A DNA stretch of 64,000 nucleotides from assembly GCA_016871575.1 (NCBI GenBank), contig VHCW01000005.1:32193-96192 (forward strand), written 5' to 3'. Of the stretch, positions 9,427 to 18,432 are shown in pieces; the first letter of the stretch is position 1, and every line of letters starts with the position of its first letter. The translations under genes were made by a program, and so were the position numbers. Origin of the DNA: Verrucomicrobiota bacterium (lineage in GTDB: Bacteria; Verrucomicrobiota; Verrucomicrobiia; Palsa-1439). The notes beneath the pieces were generated by a model, which saw nothing but the letters and a program-made list of their open reading frames with translations, had not been told where the DNA came from and ran no database searches.

Positions 9427-11877
9427 GTGACGATGCTCCGGCAACAAGCGGCAACATTTTTGATGGCCTCAGCCTTGGCAATCGCTGACGGGGCCGGACC
9501 GTTGCGCGAGACGTTGCTGGCAGCGGGTGTGGAGGAGATCATCTTTGCGCAACGCGTCTCCGGGACGGATCATTGGTATGCGAACTTCGGGTATTACGCG
9601 TCCACGATTGCGGAATGTCCGCCGCACGACGGGTTGCCGAACGAACAAATCCCGGCGCTCTTTGCCGACGGCGGACGATTGTGCCGGTTGAATCTCCGCA
9701 CGGGCAAGCTCACGGTGCTGCTGGACGACCCGCGCGGGGGCGTGCGCGACCCGCAAGTGCATTACGACGGCCAGACGATCCTGTTCTCGTATCGCAAGGG
9801 CGGCCAGCCGTACTACCAACTCTACACGATCCGCAGCGACGGCTCGCGCCTGACGCAACTGACCGATGCGCCCTACGACGACATCGAGCCGTGCTGGTTG
9901 CCCGATGGCGGCATCATGTTTTGCTCGAGCCGTTCCCAGCGGTTTGTGAACTGCCACCGCACGCCGGTGGCGACGCTCTATTGTTGTGACGGCGACGGTC
10001 GCAACGCGCGCCCGATCTCCGCCAACATCGAGCACGACAACACACCGTGGGTGTTGGCCGACGGGCGCGTCCTCTACATGCGCTGGGAATACGTGGACCG
10101 CAGCCAGTTTGCGTTTCATCACCTCTGGACGACGAACCCGGACGGCACGGGACAGATGGTGTTTTACGGCAACCAGTTCAATGGCGGTGTGATGCTCGAT
10201 GCCAAGCCAATCCCCGGCAGCCGCCACGTGGTGGCGTCGTTCTCGCCGGGACACGGCGTGCCGGAGCACATGGGCTACATCACCGTCATTGACCCGACGC
10301 TTGGCCCGGACGACCCGAAGGCGGCGCGCCAGATCAGTCCGGCCAAACGCCAGTTCCGCGACCCGTATCCCATCAACGAGAACTGTTTCCTTGTCGCCGA
10401 CAAAACCGGCCTCTGGGTGATGGACGGCAGCGGCAACCTCGAACCAGTCTTCGCGCCGGCGAACGAGACGCCGAAACTGGAGTGTCACGAGCCGCGACCG
10501 CTCCTGCCGCGACCGCGCGAGCACGTGATTCCTGAACGGGTTGATCCCGCGCAAAAGACCGGGCGTTTGTTTTTATCGGACATCTACCACGGGCGGAACA
10601 TGGCGGGTGTGCGGCGCGGCGAAATCAAAAAGTTGCTGGTCTTGGAGCAACTGCCGAAGCCGGTGAATTTCTCCGGCGGCATGTGGCCGACCAGCGCGGG
10701 CGGCACGTTCACGTTGTCGCGCGTGCTCGGCGCGGTGCCGGTGGCGTCCGACGGCTCCGCGTACTTCGAGGCGCCCGTGTTGCGGCCGTTGTTCTTCGTG
10801 GCGCTGGACGCGAACGATCTCTCGGTGAAACGAATGCAGAGTTTCATGTCGGTGGTGCCCGGCGAAACGACCGGCTGCGTCGGCTGCCACGAATCGCGCC
10901 TGAGCGCGCCGTTGACACCCGGCAAACGCCACGCCGTTCACGGCCGGGAAGCGGATCTCATCCGGCCCGTCGCGGACACGCCGGAGGTGTTCGATTTTCC
11001 GCGCGACATCCAGCCGATTCTTGACCGTCACTGCGTCCGCTGCCACCGCCCGGAGCGGTACGATGGCCGCGTGGACCTCAGCGGCGACCACACGCCGTTA
11101 TTCAGCGTCAGCTACTACACGCTGCTTCAGCGCGGCCTGATTTCCGATGGCCGCAACGAGCGTTACGGCAACCGGCCCCCGCGCACCATCGGCAGTTCCG
11201 CCAGCCGACTGCTGGAACTGTTCGATGGCCGGCACTACGACGTGAACGCCGATGAGCGCGACCGGCGCTGGGTGCGGCTCTGGATCGAGTCGAGCGCGGT
11301 GTTCGCCGGCACGTACGCGGCGCTCGGCTGCGGGATGTATCCCGTCGAGTTTCCGGTCGAAGCGATGGAACGGCGTTGCGGCTCGTGTCACGGCAGCCCG
11401 CCGCCCGCGAAAGGCCAGATCGGCAAGGGACTCTACTTCCGTTTCGGCCAGAACGGCCCGGCGTTGCCGTTGGTGCACGAGTTCAAAGACCTCCAACAGA
11501 TTCGCGGCCGCATCGGCTACTTCAAATTTAACACCGCACTGCCGCCGCAGGCGCTCTGCAACCTCACACGCCCGGAAAAATCGCTACTGCTGCGCGCGCC
11601 GCTCGCGTCTTCTGCCGGTGGAGGCGGAGTCTGCGGCCAGCCGGTTTTTGCCAGCACGCAGGACGACGATTACCGGGCACTGCTGGCTGCGATCACGGCG
11701 GCGAAACAGAAGCGCGACCAGTGGAAACGTTTCGACATGCCCGGCTTCCGTCCCAACGTCTATTACATCCAGACCATGCAGCGTTACGGCATCCTGCCGG
11801 CGCAGTTGCGCGCCGACGAGCCGATTGACAGCTACGCCACCGACCGCGCGTACTGGGCGTCGTTCGGAACCCAATAG
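9427..11877 (+). CDS. Secreted TolB/hydrazine-synthase-alpha-like propeller with three haem-c motifs
   Basis: An 816-aa exported protein. Residues ~80-330 carry PD40/TolB-type propeller repeats (LYTIRSDGSRLTQLTDAPYDD, DIEPCWLPDGGIMF, HLWTTNPDGTGQMVFYG). The C-terminal half has CXXCH haem-binding motifs at about residues 484 (CVGCH), 536 (CVRCH) and 651 (CGSCH), the layout of the hydrazine-synthase alpha middle-domain superfamily seen across PVC genomes. A role in periplasmic electron transfer or oxidation is likely, but nothing links it to hydrazine. Two longer paralogues with two motifs each lie at 42795 and 46430. The start is GTG 9427, with ATG 9433 as an alternative. Confidence 0.88.
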   Translation: MTMLRQQAATFLMASALAIADGAGPLRETLLAAGVEEIIFAQRVSGTDHWYANFGYYASTIAECPPHDGLPNEQIPALFADGGRLCRLNLRTGKLTVLLDDPRGGVRDPQVHYDGQTILFSYRKGGQPYYQLYTIRSDGSRLTQLTDAPYDDIEPCWLPDGGIMFCSSRSQRFVNCHRTPVATLYCCDGDGRNARPISANIEHDNTPWVLADGRVLYMRWEYVDRSQFAFHHLWTTNPDGTGQMVFYGNQFNGGVMLDAKPIPGSRHVVASFSPGHGVPEHMGYITVIDPTLGPDDPKAARQISPAKRQFRDPYPINENCFLVADKTGLWVMDGSGNLEPVFAPANETPKLECHEPRPLLPRPREHVIPERVDPAQKTGRLFLSDIYHGRNMAGVRRGEIKKLLVLEQLPKPVNFSGGMWPTSAGGTFTLSRVLGAVPVASDGSAYFEAPVLRPLFFVALDANDLSVKRMQSFMSVVPGETTGCVGCHESRLSAPLTPGKRHAVHGREADLIRPVADTPEVFDFPRDIQPILDRHCVRCHRPERYDGRVDLSGDHTPLFSVSYYTLLQRGLISDGRNERYGNRPPRTIGSSASRLLELFDGRHYDVNADERDRRWVRLWIESSAVFAGTYAALGCGMYPVEFPVEAMERRCGSCHGSPPPAKGQIGKGLYFRFGQNGPALPLVHEFKDLQQIRGRIGYFKFNTALPPQALCNLTRPEKSLLLRAPLASSAGGGGVCGQPVFASTQDDDYRALLAAITAAKQKRDQWKRFDMPGFRPNVYYIQTMQRYGILPAQLRADEPIDSYATDRAYWASFGTQ

Positions 11878-11892
11878 CCGGCGGACTTGTGC

Positions 11893-11920
11893 TTGCGCTT
11901 GTGCAAGCTGCCGCTAAGAT
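11893..11920 (+). promoter_or_regulatory. Promoter of the LamG/BNR gene
   Basis: TTGCGC (11893-11898), 16 nt, TAAGAT (11915-11920). The leader is 19 nt and contains GAAGGAG, one of few promoters here with both a longer leader and a Shine-Dalgarno. Confidence 0.6.
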
Positions 11921-11939
11921 GACGAAGGAGTCAACCATT

Positions 11940-13916
11940 ATGATTCGAACATTCTTCATCGTTGCCATGGTCTTGGCGTCACTTGTTGAAGCGGTCGAAC
12001 CGCCGGGAGCTGGAGTTGAATTCAAGGGACAGACGGCCGTCGTCATCAAGCCGGGCAAGACGTTCGATGCTGCTGCCTTTACGATTGCCTTGTGGGCCAA
12101 GCCGCAAAACACCCAAGGCTCACAGGTCCTCGCCGGGCGCGACGCGGCCAGCCAACAGTTCACGCTCTACTTCTACAGCAACCGCGTGCGGATGCTGGTG
12201 GAGTTCACCGGCGGCAAATACACCCACGCTAATGTTCCGTTGCCAATGCCCGGTGTCTGGACGCATTACGCCGGAACCTACGATGGCCAGCAGATCAAAC
12301 TCTTCGTCAACGGCAAGCTCGAAGCCACGGCCCCGGCCAAAGGCCGAGTACCGCACTCCGAAGCGCCGTTGTTCATCGGCGGCATCGAGTCCGGCGACCG
12401 GGGTTTTGTCGGGCGTTTGGAAGATGTGCGATTCTACAAGCAAGCCTTGGCCGATGATGCGATTCCGTCGTTGATGACCGCGCCCAAGGAAGCGCATCCG
12501 GCGCTGGTCGGTCGCTGGACCAGCGAATCGCTGACCCCGGCCATGTTCGTGACCTTGAAAGCCAAAGCGAAGGCCAAGACGGAGAAGGCGGCCAGCACCA
12601 CCGACGAGTTCGTCTCCGTCAAGGACGACGGTTATCGCGGCATCTGGTACTCGAACCAGAAGCAGAACGACGAGTACGTTTACAAGTACAGTGGCGGATT
12701 GGGCACGTATTGCTCCAGCCACAATCCGTTCGCCGTCTATCGTCCCGAAGTCCAAAAGACGTTCTTCTGCTACGGCGGCACCGTGAAGGACAAGATCGAA
12801 TTGTTGCACATGGTCTCTTACTACGACCACAAGACCGGCATGGTGCCGCGTCCGACCATCGTGATGAACAAACGCACCGACGACGCCCACGACAACCCGG
12901 TGATGGCGATGGACAAGGAAGGCTACATCTGGATCTTCTCCAGCTCGCACGGCGTAGCGCGTCCCTCGTTCATCTGGAAGAGCGCGAAGCCCTACGAGAT
13001 TGACAAGTTCGAATGCGTGCTCACGACTAATTTCTCCTACACTCAGCCGTGGTATCTACCGGACAAGGGGTTCCTGTTCTTGCAAACGCTCTATCGCGGC
13101 GGACGCAAACTGCATTTCCAGACAAGCGCCGACGGCAAGACATGGACCGAACCGTTCCTCTACGCAGCTATTGACCAAGGGCACTATCAGGTCAGTTGGT
13201 GCAACGGCAAGAAAGTCGCCTGCGCGTTCAACTACCACCCCTCGCCGAACGGCCTGAACTGGCGAACCAACCTCTACTACATGGAAACCCCGGACTTCGG
13301 TCGCACATGGCGAAACGTCCAAGGCCAGACGCTGAAACTTCCGTTGACGGAGGTCAAGAACCCGGCACTCGTGCACGACTACGAAGCCGAGGGGCGCAAG
13401 GTTTACATGCAGGATTTGAACTTCGATTCGGCAGGACGCCCAGTGCTGCTTTACACGACCAGCGGCGGCTACGAATCCGGACCGGTCAACGACCCGCGCA
13501 CTTGGACCACCGCTGCGTGGAATGGACGCGAGTGGGAACTCCGTGGCACCATCCGCTCCGACAACAACTACGACATGGGTTCGATCTACTTGGAGCGCGA
13601 CGACCTCTGGCGCATCATCGGTCCGACCGAGCCGGGGCCGCAAGCCTACAACACCAGTGGCGAGATCGCCATGTGGACCAGCGCCGACCGCGGCGCCACG
13701 TGGACCAAAGTCAAACAGATGACTTCTGGAAGCAAATACAATCACGGTTACTGTCGCCGTCCGATCAACGCGCATCCGGACTTCTACGCCATCTGGGCCG
13801 ACGGCCACGGTCGTCAACCTTCCGACTCGCGTCTCTATTTCTGCGACAAGCAGGGCAACGTGTACCGGCTCCCCACCCAGATGACCGGAGACTTCGCCAA
13901 GCCAGAGTTGCAATAA
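11940..13916 (+). CDS. Secreted LamG (concanavalin A-like) plus BNR/sialidase-like propeller protein
   Basis: A 658-aa protein. It has a signal peptide (MIRTFFIVAMVLASLVEA), a LamG/concanavalin A-like domain at about residues 25-190 (TFDAAAFTIALWAKPQ, WTHYAGTYDGQQIKLFVNG, LFIGGIESGDRGFVGRLEDVRFY), then a BNR_4-type propeller of ~430 residues (HDNPVMAMDKEGYIWIFSSSHG, HYQVSWCNGKK, ADRGATWTKVKQ). The architecture is typical of secreted glycan-binding or glycosidase-like proteins of PVC bacteria. The start at 11940 is supported by GAAGGAG nine nt upstream; the ORF track's 11889 is too early. No catalytic residues can be assigned. Confidence 0.88.
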   Translation: MIRTFFIVAMVLASLVEAVEPPGAGVEFKGQTAVVIKPGKTFDAAAFTIALWAKPQNTQGSQVLAGRDAASQQFTLYFYSNRVRMLVEFTGGKYTHANVPLPMPGVWTHYAGTYDGQQIKLFVNGKLEATAPAKGRVPHSEAPLFIGGIESGDRGFVGRLEDVRFYKQALADDAIPSLMTAPKEAHPALVGRWTSESLTPAMFVTLKAKAKAKTEKAASTTDEFVSVKDDGYRGIWYSNQKQNDEYVYKYSGGLGTYCSSHNPFAVYRPEVQKTFFCYGGTVKDKIELLHMVSYYDHKTGMVPRPTIVMNKRTDDAHDNPVMAMDKEGYIWIFSSSHGVARPSFIWKSAKPYEIDKFECVLTTNFSYTQPWYLPDKGFLFLQTLYRGGRKLHFQTSADGKTWTEPFLYAAIDQGHYQVSWCNGKKVACAFNYHPSPNGLNWRTNLYYMETPDFGRTWRNVQGQTLKLPLTEVKNPALVHDYEAEGRKVYMQDLNFDSAGRPVLLYTTSGGYESGPVNDPRTWTTAAWNGREWELRGTIRSDNNYDMGSIYLERDDLWRIIGPTEPGPQAYNTSGEIAMWTSADRGATWTKVKQMTSGSKYNHGYCRRPINAHPDFYAIWADGHGRQPSDSRLYFCDKQGNVYRLPTQMTGDFAKPELQ

Positions 13917-13918
13917 TT

Positions 13919-13979
13919 GTACTCCTCACGCTCCGCGTGAGGTTCATCCTCGAAACCATCACGCGGAGCGTGATGGCTA
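13919..13979. repeat. Dispersed double-hairpin repeat, copy 1
   Basis: Two perfect hairpins in tandem, CCTCACGC-TCC-GCGTGAGG and CATCACGC-GGA-GCGTGATG, linked by TCCTCGAAAC. Nearly the same ~60-bp unit occurs at 17114-17172. It directly follows the stop of the LamG/BNR gene and could act as a terminator. Confidence 0.8.
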
Positions 13980-14036
13980 CTTTGACGATTATGCGCTTGC
14001 TCGGCTCCTCATCCGAATTAATGATACAGTCCTGAC

Positions 14037-14888
14037 ATGAACTACCTCCCAATGGATGACCTGCTTCGCGATGCGCAACGTCGTGGCTATGCCGTGCCCG
14101 CTTTCTGCGTGTGGAATTCCGATGTGCTGGCGACGGTGCTCCGCGTGGCGGAAAGGTTGCGCGCGCCGGTGATCATCATGGCCAGCAAGTTCGAGTTCGC
14201 ACTGATGACACCGGCGATGTACGCGGGCATGGCGCGAGGTATCGCCGGCCATTTCTCCGTGCCGGCGGCGTTGCATCTGGACCACGGACCATCGCTGGAG
14301 ATGGTGCGGGAGTGCATTGATGCCGGCTTTACGTCGGTGATGCTGGACTACTCCGCTCGTCCGTACGACGAGAACGCCGCGGCGCTGCGTCAAGTGGCCG
14401 CTTGGGCGCATCCTCGCGGCATCACGGTGGAAGGAGAACTCGGGCATGTCGGCAAAGCGGACACGATTACCGTCGAAGGCGAAGGCGATTCCACGCTGAC
14501 CCGTCCGGAGGAGGCCGTCCGTTATATCGAGGAAACCGGCGTTGATGCGCTGGCGGTGTCCATCGGCAACGCCCACGGCACCTACACCTGCCTTCCTTCA
14601 TTCGATTTCGACCGCTTGGCGGCCATCCGCGCAGCGACAACAGTGCCGCTGGTGTTGCACGGCGGCTCCGGCACACCGGACGACGACTTGCGGCGGGCCA
14701 TCAGCTTGGGCATGTGCAAGATCAACGTCGCTACTGAACTGACGGCGGCTGTTCGCACGGCACTCGATGCAGAACTGAACTTGAAGAATCCGCGATGGCT
14801 GCCACACAGCCTCACACTCGCTCACGAGGCTGTTGTGCCGGTGGTCGAGAAGTGGATTTACCTCACCGGCGCAGCGGGCCGGGCGTAA
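14037..14888 (+). CDS. Class II ketose-bisphosphate aldolase (fructose/tagatose-bisphosphate aldolase family)
   Basis: A 283-aa cytoplasmic aldolase. Zinc-ligand and active-site signatures of class II aldolases are intact: AALHLDHG, VEGELGHVGK, VLHGGSGTPDDDL and KINVATELTAAVR. The family cleaves fructose-1,6- or tagatose-1,6-bisphosphate to triose phosphates using Zn2+. The short length and the GELGHVGK form resemble the GatY/KbaY/FbaA group, but substrate preference cannot be read here. A -10-like TACAGT ends 6 nt before the ATG. This is one of few intracellular metabolic enzymes in a stretch of secreted proteins, so it may process sugars released by them. Confidence 0.92.
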   Translation: MNYLPMDDLLRDAQRRGYAVPAFCVWNSDVLATVLRVAERLRAPVIIMASKFEFALMTPAMYAGMARGIAGHFSVPAALHLDHGPSLEMVRECIDAGFTSVMLDYSARPYDENAAALRQVAAWAHPRGITVEGELGHVGKADTITVEGEGDSTLTRPEEAVRYIEETGVDALAVSIGNAHGTYTCLPSFDFDRLAAIRAATTVPLVLHGGSGTPDDDLRRAISLGMCKINVATELTAAVRTALDAELNLKNPRWLPHSLTLAHEAVVPVVEKWIYLTGAAGRA

Positions 14889-14902
14889 GTAAATTTATAC
14901 GC

Positions 14903-14930
14903 TTGCTCAGGCTCTGCCGCCGCCTAGAAT
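14903..14930 (+). promoter_or_regulatory. Promoter of the SMP-30-like gene, near-leaderless
   Basis: TTGCTC (14903-14908), 16 nt, TAGAAT (14925-14930). The ATG at 14938 is 7 nt downstream. Confidence 0.65.
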
Positions 14931-14937
14931 GACGGCC

Positions 14938-15867
14938 ATGAAAACTCTCACCTTCCTCACCGTGACTCTCGCGGCTGCCATCGTCATCGCACAGGACAAC
15001 AAACCCATCGCCGGCATCGGCCCGGCGGGCGAGATCGTCCAGGCGCACACCGGGTTCAAGTTCACCGAAGGACCGGCCGCCGACGCACAGGGCAACGTTT
15101 ATTTCGCCGACATCCCGAACAATCGCATCCACAAAGTGGACACCGCCGGCAAGTTGACGACGTTTCTGGAAGACTCGCAGGGCTGCAACGGGTTGATGTT
15201 CGACGGTCGGGGCCGGCTCATCGCTTGTCAGGGCAAGGCGGGACGGGTGATTGCGATTGATGTCGCCACGAAGAAGATCGAACCGCTCGCCGACACGTAC
15301 AACGGCAAACGCTTCAACTCGCCGAACGACCTCATCGTGGATCGCAAAGGCGGCGTCTATTTCACCGATCCATCGTTCGGAAAGGATGCGGCGCCACAAG
15401 ACAAGATGGCCGTCTATTACGTTGCGGCGGACCGAAAGATCACACGACTCATTGACGATTTGCAGCGTCCGAACGGCGTGATTCTATCGCCCGACGAAAA
15501 GACGCTCTACGTGTTGCCGAGCGGTTCACCGGACGTGATGGCCTACCCGGTCGAGTCGCCGGGCAAACTCGGCAAAGGCCGCGTACTCTGCCAACTCCAG
15601 CAAGTTCCCGACGGCCAAATGCGCGGCGGCGACGGGATGACCGTGGACACCGCCGGCAATCTGTACCTCACGCAGCCTTCGTTGAAGGCGATTCAGGTCG
15701 TCAATCCTGCCGGCAAGACGCTTGGCCTCATCACATTCCCCGAAGGCCCGGCCAACTGCGCGTTTGGCGGGCCGGACATGAAGACGCTCTTCGTCACCGC
15801 GCGCACGTCGCTCTACAGCGTGAAGATGAAAGCGACAGGCCACCGTTTCCCCGGCAGGAATCCATGA
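14938..15867 (+). CDS. Secreted SMP-30/gluconolactonase-like protein
   Basis: A 309-aa exported six-bladed propeller of the SMP-30/gluconolactonase/LRE group. After the signal peptide (MKTLTFLTVTLAAAIVIA) come the divalent-metal positions of the family: Glu in HTGFKFTEGPAAD, Asn in RFNSPNDLIVDRKGGVYFTDPSFG, and Asp in RGGDGMTVDTAGNLYL. Family members hydrolyse sugar lactones such as gluconolactone. The ORF track starts 9 nt upstream; the ATG at 14938 fits the promoter spacing. The stop overlaps the region of a palindromic repeat that leads into the next gene. Confidence 0.9.
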   Translation: MKTLTFLTVTLAAAIVIAQDNKPIAGIGPAGEIVQAHTGFKFTEGPAADAQGNVYFADIPNNRIHKVDTAGKLTTFLEDSQGCNGLMFDGRGRLIACQGKAGRVIAIDVATKKIEPLADTYNGKRFNSPNDLIVDRKGGVYFTDPSFGKDAAPQDKMAVYYVAADRKITRLIDDLQRPNGVILSPDEKTLYVLPSGSPDVMAYPVESPGKLGKGRVLCQLQQVPDGQMRGGDGMTVDTAGNLYLTQPSLKAIQVVNPAGKTLGLITFPEGPANCAFGGPDMKTLFVTARTSLYSVKMKATGHRFPGRNP

Positions 15868-15874
15868 CGACGAA

Positions 15875-15953
15875 TGTCATTCCGAACGCAGCGAGGAATC
15901 TCTGGAATCCCTCCGGAGAAAAGTTTGAGATTCCTCGCAAGCTCGGGGTGACA
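15875..15953. repeat. Dispersed ~80-bp palindromic repeat, inverted copy
   Basis: Left arm TGTCATTCCGAACGCAGCGA... pairs imperfectly with right arm ...CCTCGCAAGCTCGGGGTGACA around a ~22-nt loop. The loop (GGAATCCCTCCGGAGAAAAG...) is nearly the reverse complement of the loop in the perfect 29-bp palindrome at 26418-26497, so this is the same element in opposite orientation. Confidence 0.85.
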
Positions 15954-15968
15954 ACAGTAGGAGTAATA

Positions 15969-17111
15969 ATGAAATCAGCCATCTTCGCCGCCATTTCGTT
16001 TCTGCTTTCACAGCCGGCGTTCGCTGCGGTGGAACGTATCTGGCTCACGCATCAGTCGCCGGATCCATCGAAGATCGTCGTTAGTTGGGAGACGACCGAG
16101 CCGGGAGATTCCGTGGTCGAATTTGGTACTTCGTCCAAGCTTGGTGCGACAGCGAAGGTTTCGGGCAGTCGTACGCTTCATCATGTGGAGATTCCGTTGG
16201 CGAAGAAGGACGCGGTGTATCACTACCGGGTGAAGACCGGCTCTCAGGCTTCCGAGACCGCCACGTTCAAAGGGTATCCGACGAAGACGTTGCGCATCGC
16301 CGTGGTCGCCAATATCCGGGCCGATGCAAAGTTGGATTTCACCGCGCTGAGGAAAGAGGATGTTCACCTGTTGGTGTCGGCCGGGGACACCGCCATGCAA
16401 TATGAGTTTGGCAAGGAGGGCGATCCGGAATGCACCAAGTCGCACAGCAAACTGATTGACACGCAACGGGAACTGTTTCGCTCGACGCCGTTCATGCCGT
16501 CGCTGGGCAATCTCGACCGCAAACTCCGTCCCAAGAGCACCGGCCCCGACGTGCCAACCTACGACATCGAGGCCACGGGCTATCGGAAATTCTTCGCGTT
16601 GCCCGGCAAGGAATGGCTCTGGACGTTCGACATGCCGGACTTCGATCTCCGCTTCATTTCGGTGGACATGAGCCACACGCGCGACTTCGGGACGCCGAAC
16701 CAGGCGTGTCATCCGTTTGGCAAGGACTCCGAGCAGTTGAAGTGGTACGAGCAGGCGATGAACGCCACGAAGGCGGGCTTCGTGATCACGCTCTACGGCG
16801 AGACCAGCGGCACCGTGCGCTCGCACGCCGAAGGCGCGTGGGAACGGCTGATCAGCAAGGGCACGCTCGGCATCTCCGGCGAGTGTTATCACGCCGAGCG
16901 GACCGAGGTGAACGGTTTCACTTACTACAACTCATCGGTGCGCGGCAATGGCAGCTTCGGGATTGATCCGAAAGCCGCCTTCCTCGACAAGAGCGCGAGC
17001 TATCTGCTTCTGACATTCGACAAGAACTCCAGCCAGATGACCGCCACCCTCAAGACCCTGGATGGCCGGGAACTCGAACGAAAGACTTTCCAAAAGCGCG
17101 CGAAGCGATGA
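15969..17111 (+). CDS. Secreted purple-acid-phosphatase-like metallophosphoesterase with degenerate active site
   Basis: A 380-aa protein with signal peptide (MKSAIFAAISFLLSQPAFA), a fibronectin-like purple-acid-phosphatase N-terminal domain (IVVSWETTEPGDSVVEFGTS) and a metallophosphatase-like domain. Several ligand positions look substituted. LVSAGDTAMQY keeps the Asp of the GDxxY block, but the GNHD block reads GNLD, the expected histidine in the ITLYGETSG segment is missing, and the C-terminal GHxHxYER block reads GECYHAER. Phosphatase activity is therefore doubtful. The start at 15969 is chosen for AGGAG just upstream; the longer ORF translates a palindromic repeat. Confidence 0.82.
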   Translation: MKSAIFAAISFLLSQPAFAAVERIWLTHQSPDPSKIVVSWETTEPGDSVVEFGTSSKLGATAKVSGSRTLHHVEIPLAKKDAVYHYRVKTGSQASETATFKGYPTKTLRIAVVANIRADAKLDFTALRKEDVHLLVSAGDTAMQYEFGKEGDPECTKSHSKLIDTQRELFRSTPFMPSLGNLDRKLRPKSTGPDVPTYDIEATGYRKFFALPGKEWLWTFDMPDFDLRFISVDMSHTRDFGTPNQACHPFGKDSEQLKWYEQAMNATKAGFVITLYGETSGTVRSHAEGAWERLISKGTLGISGECYHAERTEVNGFTYYNSSVRGNGSFGIDPKAAFLDKSASYLLLTFDKNSSQMTATLKTLDGRELERKTFQKRAKR

Positions 17112-17113
17112 AA

Positions 17114-17172
17114 GTACTCCTCACGCTCCGCGTGAGGCGCGTCCTCGAAACCATCACGCGGCGCATGATGAC
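17114..17172. repeat. Dispersed double-hairpin repeat, copy 2
   Basis: Near-copy of 13919-13979. It shares GTACTCCTCACGCTCCGCGT, a TCCTCGAAACCATCACGCGG block and the closing GATGA; a few bases in the second stem differ (GGCGCATGATG against GGAGCGTGATG). It directly follows the stop of the metallophosphatase gene. Confidence 0.8.
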
Positions 17173-17199
17173 TTCTCTGGCCCGGCGGGGATTCGGTGC

Positions 17200-17227
17200 T
17201 TGTGTTCACACAGGCCGCGACTAGACT
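17200..17227 (+). promoter_or_regulatory. Promoter of the Tat lipoprotein gene
   Basis: TTGTGT (17200-17205), 16 nt, TAGACT (17222-17227); ATG 11 nt later. The -35 and spacer start (CTTGTGTTCACA) are nearly identical to the promoter at 23874. Confidence 0.6.
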
Positions 17228-17238
17228 TCATTTCCACC

Positions 17239-18432
17239 ATGCAAAATAACATCAACAGACGCGTGTTCCTGAAGACGATGGCCACTGTTGGCGCCGGGGC
17301 AGTATCCCTGACTTCGTGTGTTACATCGTCGAGAACATCCACGCGGCTGCGAGCTAATCCGTGGCGCAAACGCGGCGTTGTGCTGGCTTCCGACGAGTCC
17401 GGCCGGGTGCAGAATTTCACGAGCGTTGTCGAGCCGCTCGACAGTGGCGCGTGGCGTCTCTGGTTCTCGGTCTCCGGTAAGAATGTTCCGTTTAACGTTG
17501 GCATCGCGGAGGGCCGCCCCGGCCAGCCGATGAAGCGTTGCCCGGCCGTGTTGAGCGAAGGCGAGCCGGCCGACGCGCCGCTGGCGATTGGCAACCTGCC
17601 GCGCGACTGGCGTCCAGTTCAAGCCGTGCATGTCCCACTGCCCGGCAATCGGCACCGTCTCTACTTCTGGGCGCACGGACCAAAGGTCGTCCGCTACTTG
17701 GCCGCCGAGAGCGACGATGGCCGGCGGTTTCGGGTGCTCGACCCGCATCGGCCTTGCCTCTACCATCCGAGCGACCGCGCCGTGGACGGACGGACCGCTG
17801 CTGAGGCTGGGTTGAGCCGTCTCGCCAAAAAGGTGGCGACGCGTCCCGACAACGAACCGCCGGCGCCCGTTCGGCTCGTGTCGAACGACGCCACGAATGT
17901 TTATCGGCTGCCCGACGGCACGTTCGAGATGTACTCGGTGGCGTTGATCGAGGTTCCCAAAGATGATCCGAGATACATCGCCCACGACAACGCCGCCGGT
18001 TGGATTCGCGTGATTGACCGCTACGCGAGCACGGACGGACTCGATTGGACAAATCGCCGGCGCATCTTGGTGGCGGATGCCAACGATCCCGTTGACCAGC
18101 AGTTCTATTATTTGTCGGTCACGCACACGCCGCGCGGGCGCATCGGAATGCTCGGCCACTACCGCGTCCAAGCCCAGACGATGGATTTGGAAGTCTGTTT
18201 CTCCGCCGACGGGATCACGTGGCAGCGCGATCAGCGCCGCGCTTGGATCCCGCGTGGCGAGCCGGGTGAACCGGACAGCTACGGCATCTACGCGCCGCAC
18301 GCGCTCGTTCAACGCGCTGGCCTCTGGCATTTGTTCTACACCGGCGTCAACGACGCCCACAACCACAAGCACTCACACGGTCCGCCAACCCGGGTCGTGA
18401 TGCACGCCACCTGCGAGAACTTGTGGGCGTGA
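17239..18432 (+). CDS. Tat-exported putative lipoprotein with beta-propeller (glycosidase-like) fold
   Basis: A 397-aa protein. The N-terminus has a twin-arginine motif (NNINRRVFLKTMATVGAG) followed by a lipobox-like VSLTSC, so Tat export and lipidation are likely. The rest has repeated blades with SxDGxxW-like turns (STDGLDWTNRRRI, SADGITWQRDQRR, SDDGRRFRVLDP) and a closing YAPHALVQRAGLWHLFYTG, as in five-bladed GH43/GH32-type proteins. No catalytic triad can be assigned, so function is unknown. The ATG at 17239 fits the promoter; the ORF track start is too early. The stop overlaps the next gene by GTGA. Confidence 0.82.
   Translation: MQNNINRRVFLKTMATVGAGAVSLTSCVTSSRTSTRLRANPWRKRGVVLASDESGRVQNFTSVVEPLDSGAWRLWFSVSGKNVPFNVGIAEGRPGQPMKRCPAVLSEGEPADAPLAIGNLPRDWRPVQAVHVPLPGNRHRLYFWAHGPKVVRYLAAESDDGRRFRVLDPHRPCLYHPSDRAVDGRTAAEAGLSRLAKKVATRPDNEPPAPVRLVSNDATNVYRLPDGTFEMYSVALIEVPKDDPRYIAHDNAAGWIRVIDRYASTDGLDWTNRRRILVADANDPVDQQFYYLSVTHTPRGRIGMLGHYRVQAQTMDLEVCFSADGITWQRDQRRAWIPRGEPGEPDSYGIYAPHALVQRAGLWHLFYTGVNDAHNHKHSHGPPTRVVMHATCENLWA

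Noticed and set aside
9427-11877. Hydrazine synthase, implying anammox metabolism
   Set aside because: Only the TolB-propeller and haem-motif superfamily resemblance is present; no beta/gamma subunits or other anammox genes occur, and such proteins are widespread in PVC bacteria.
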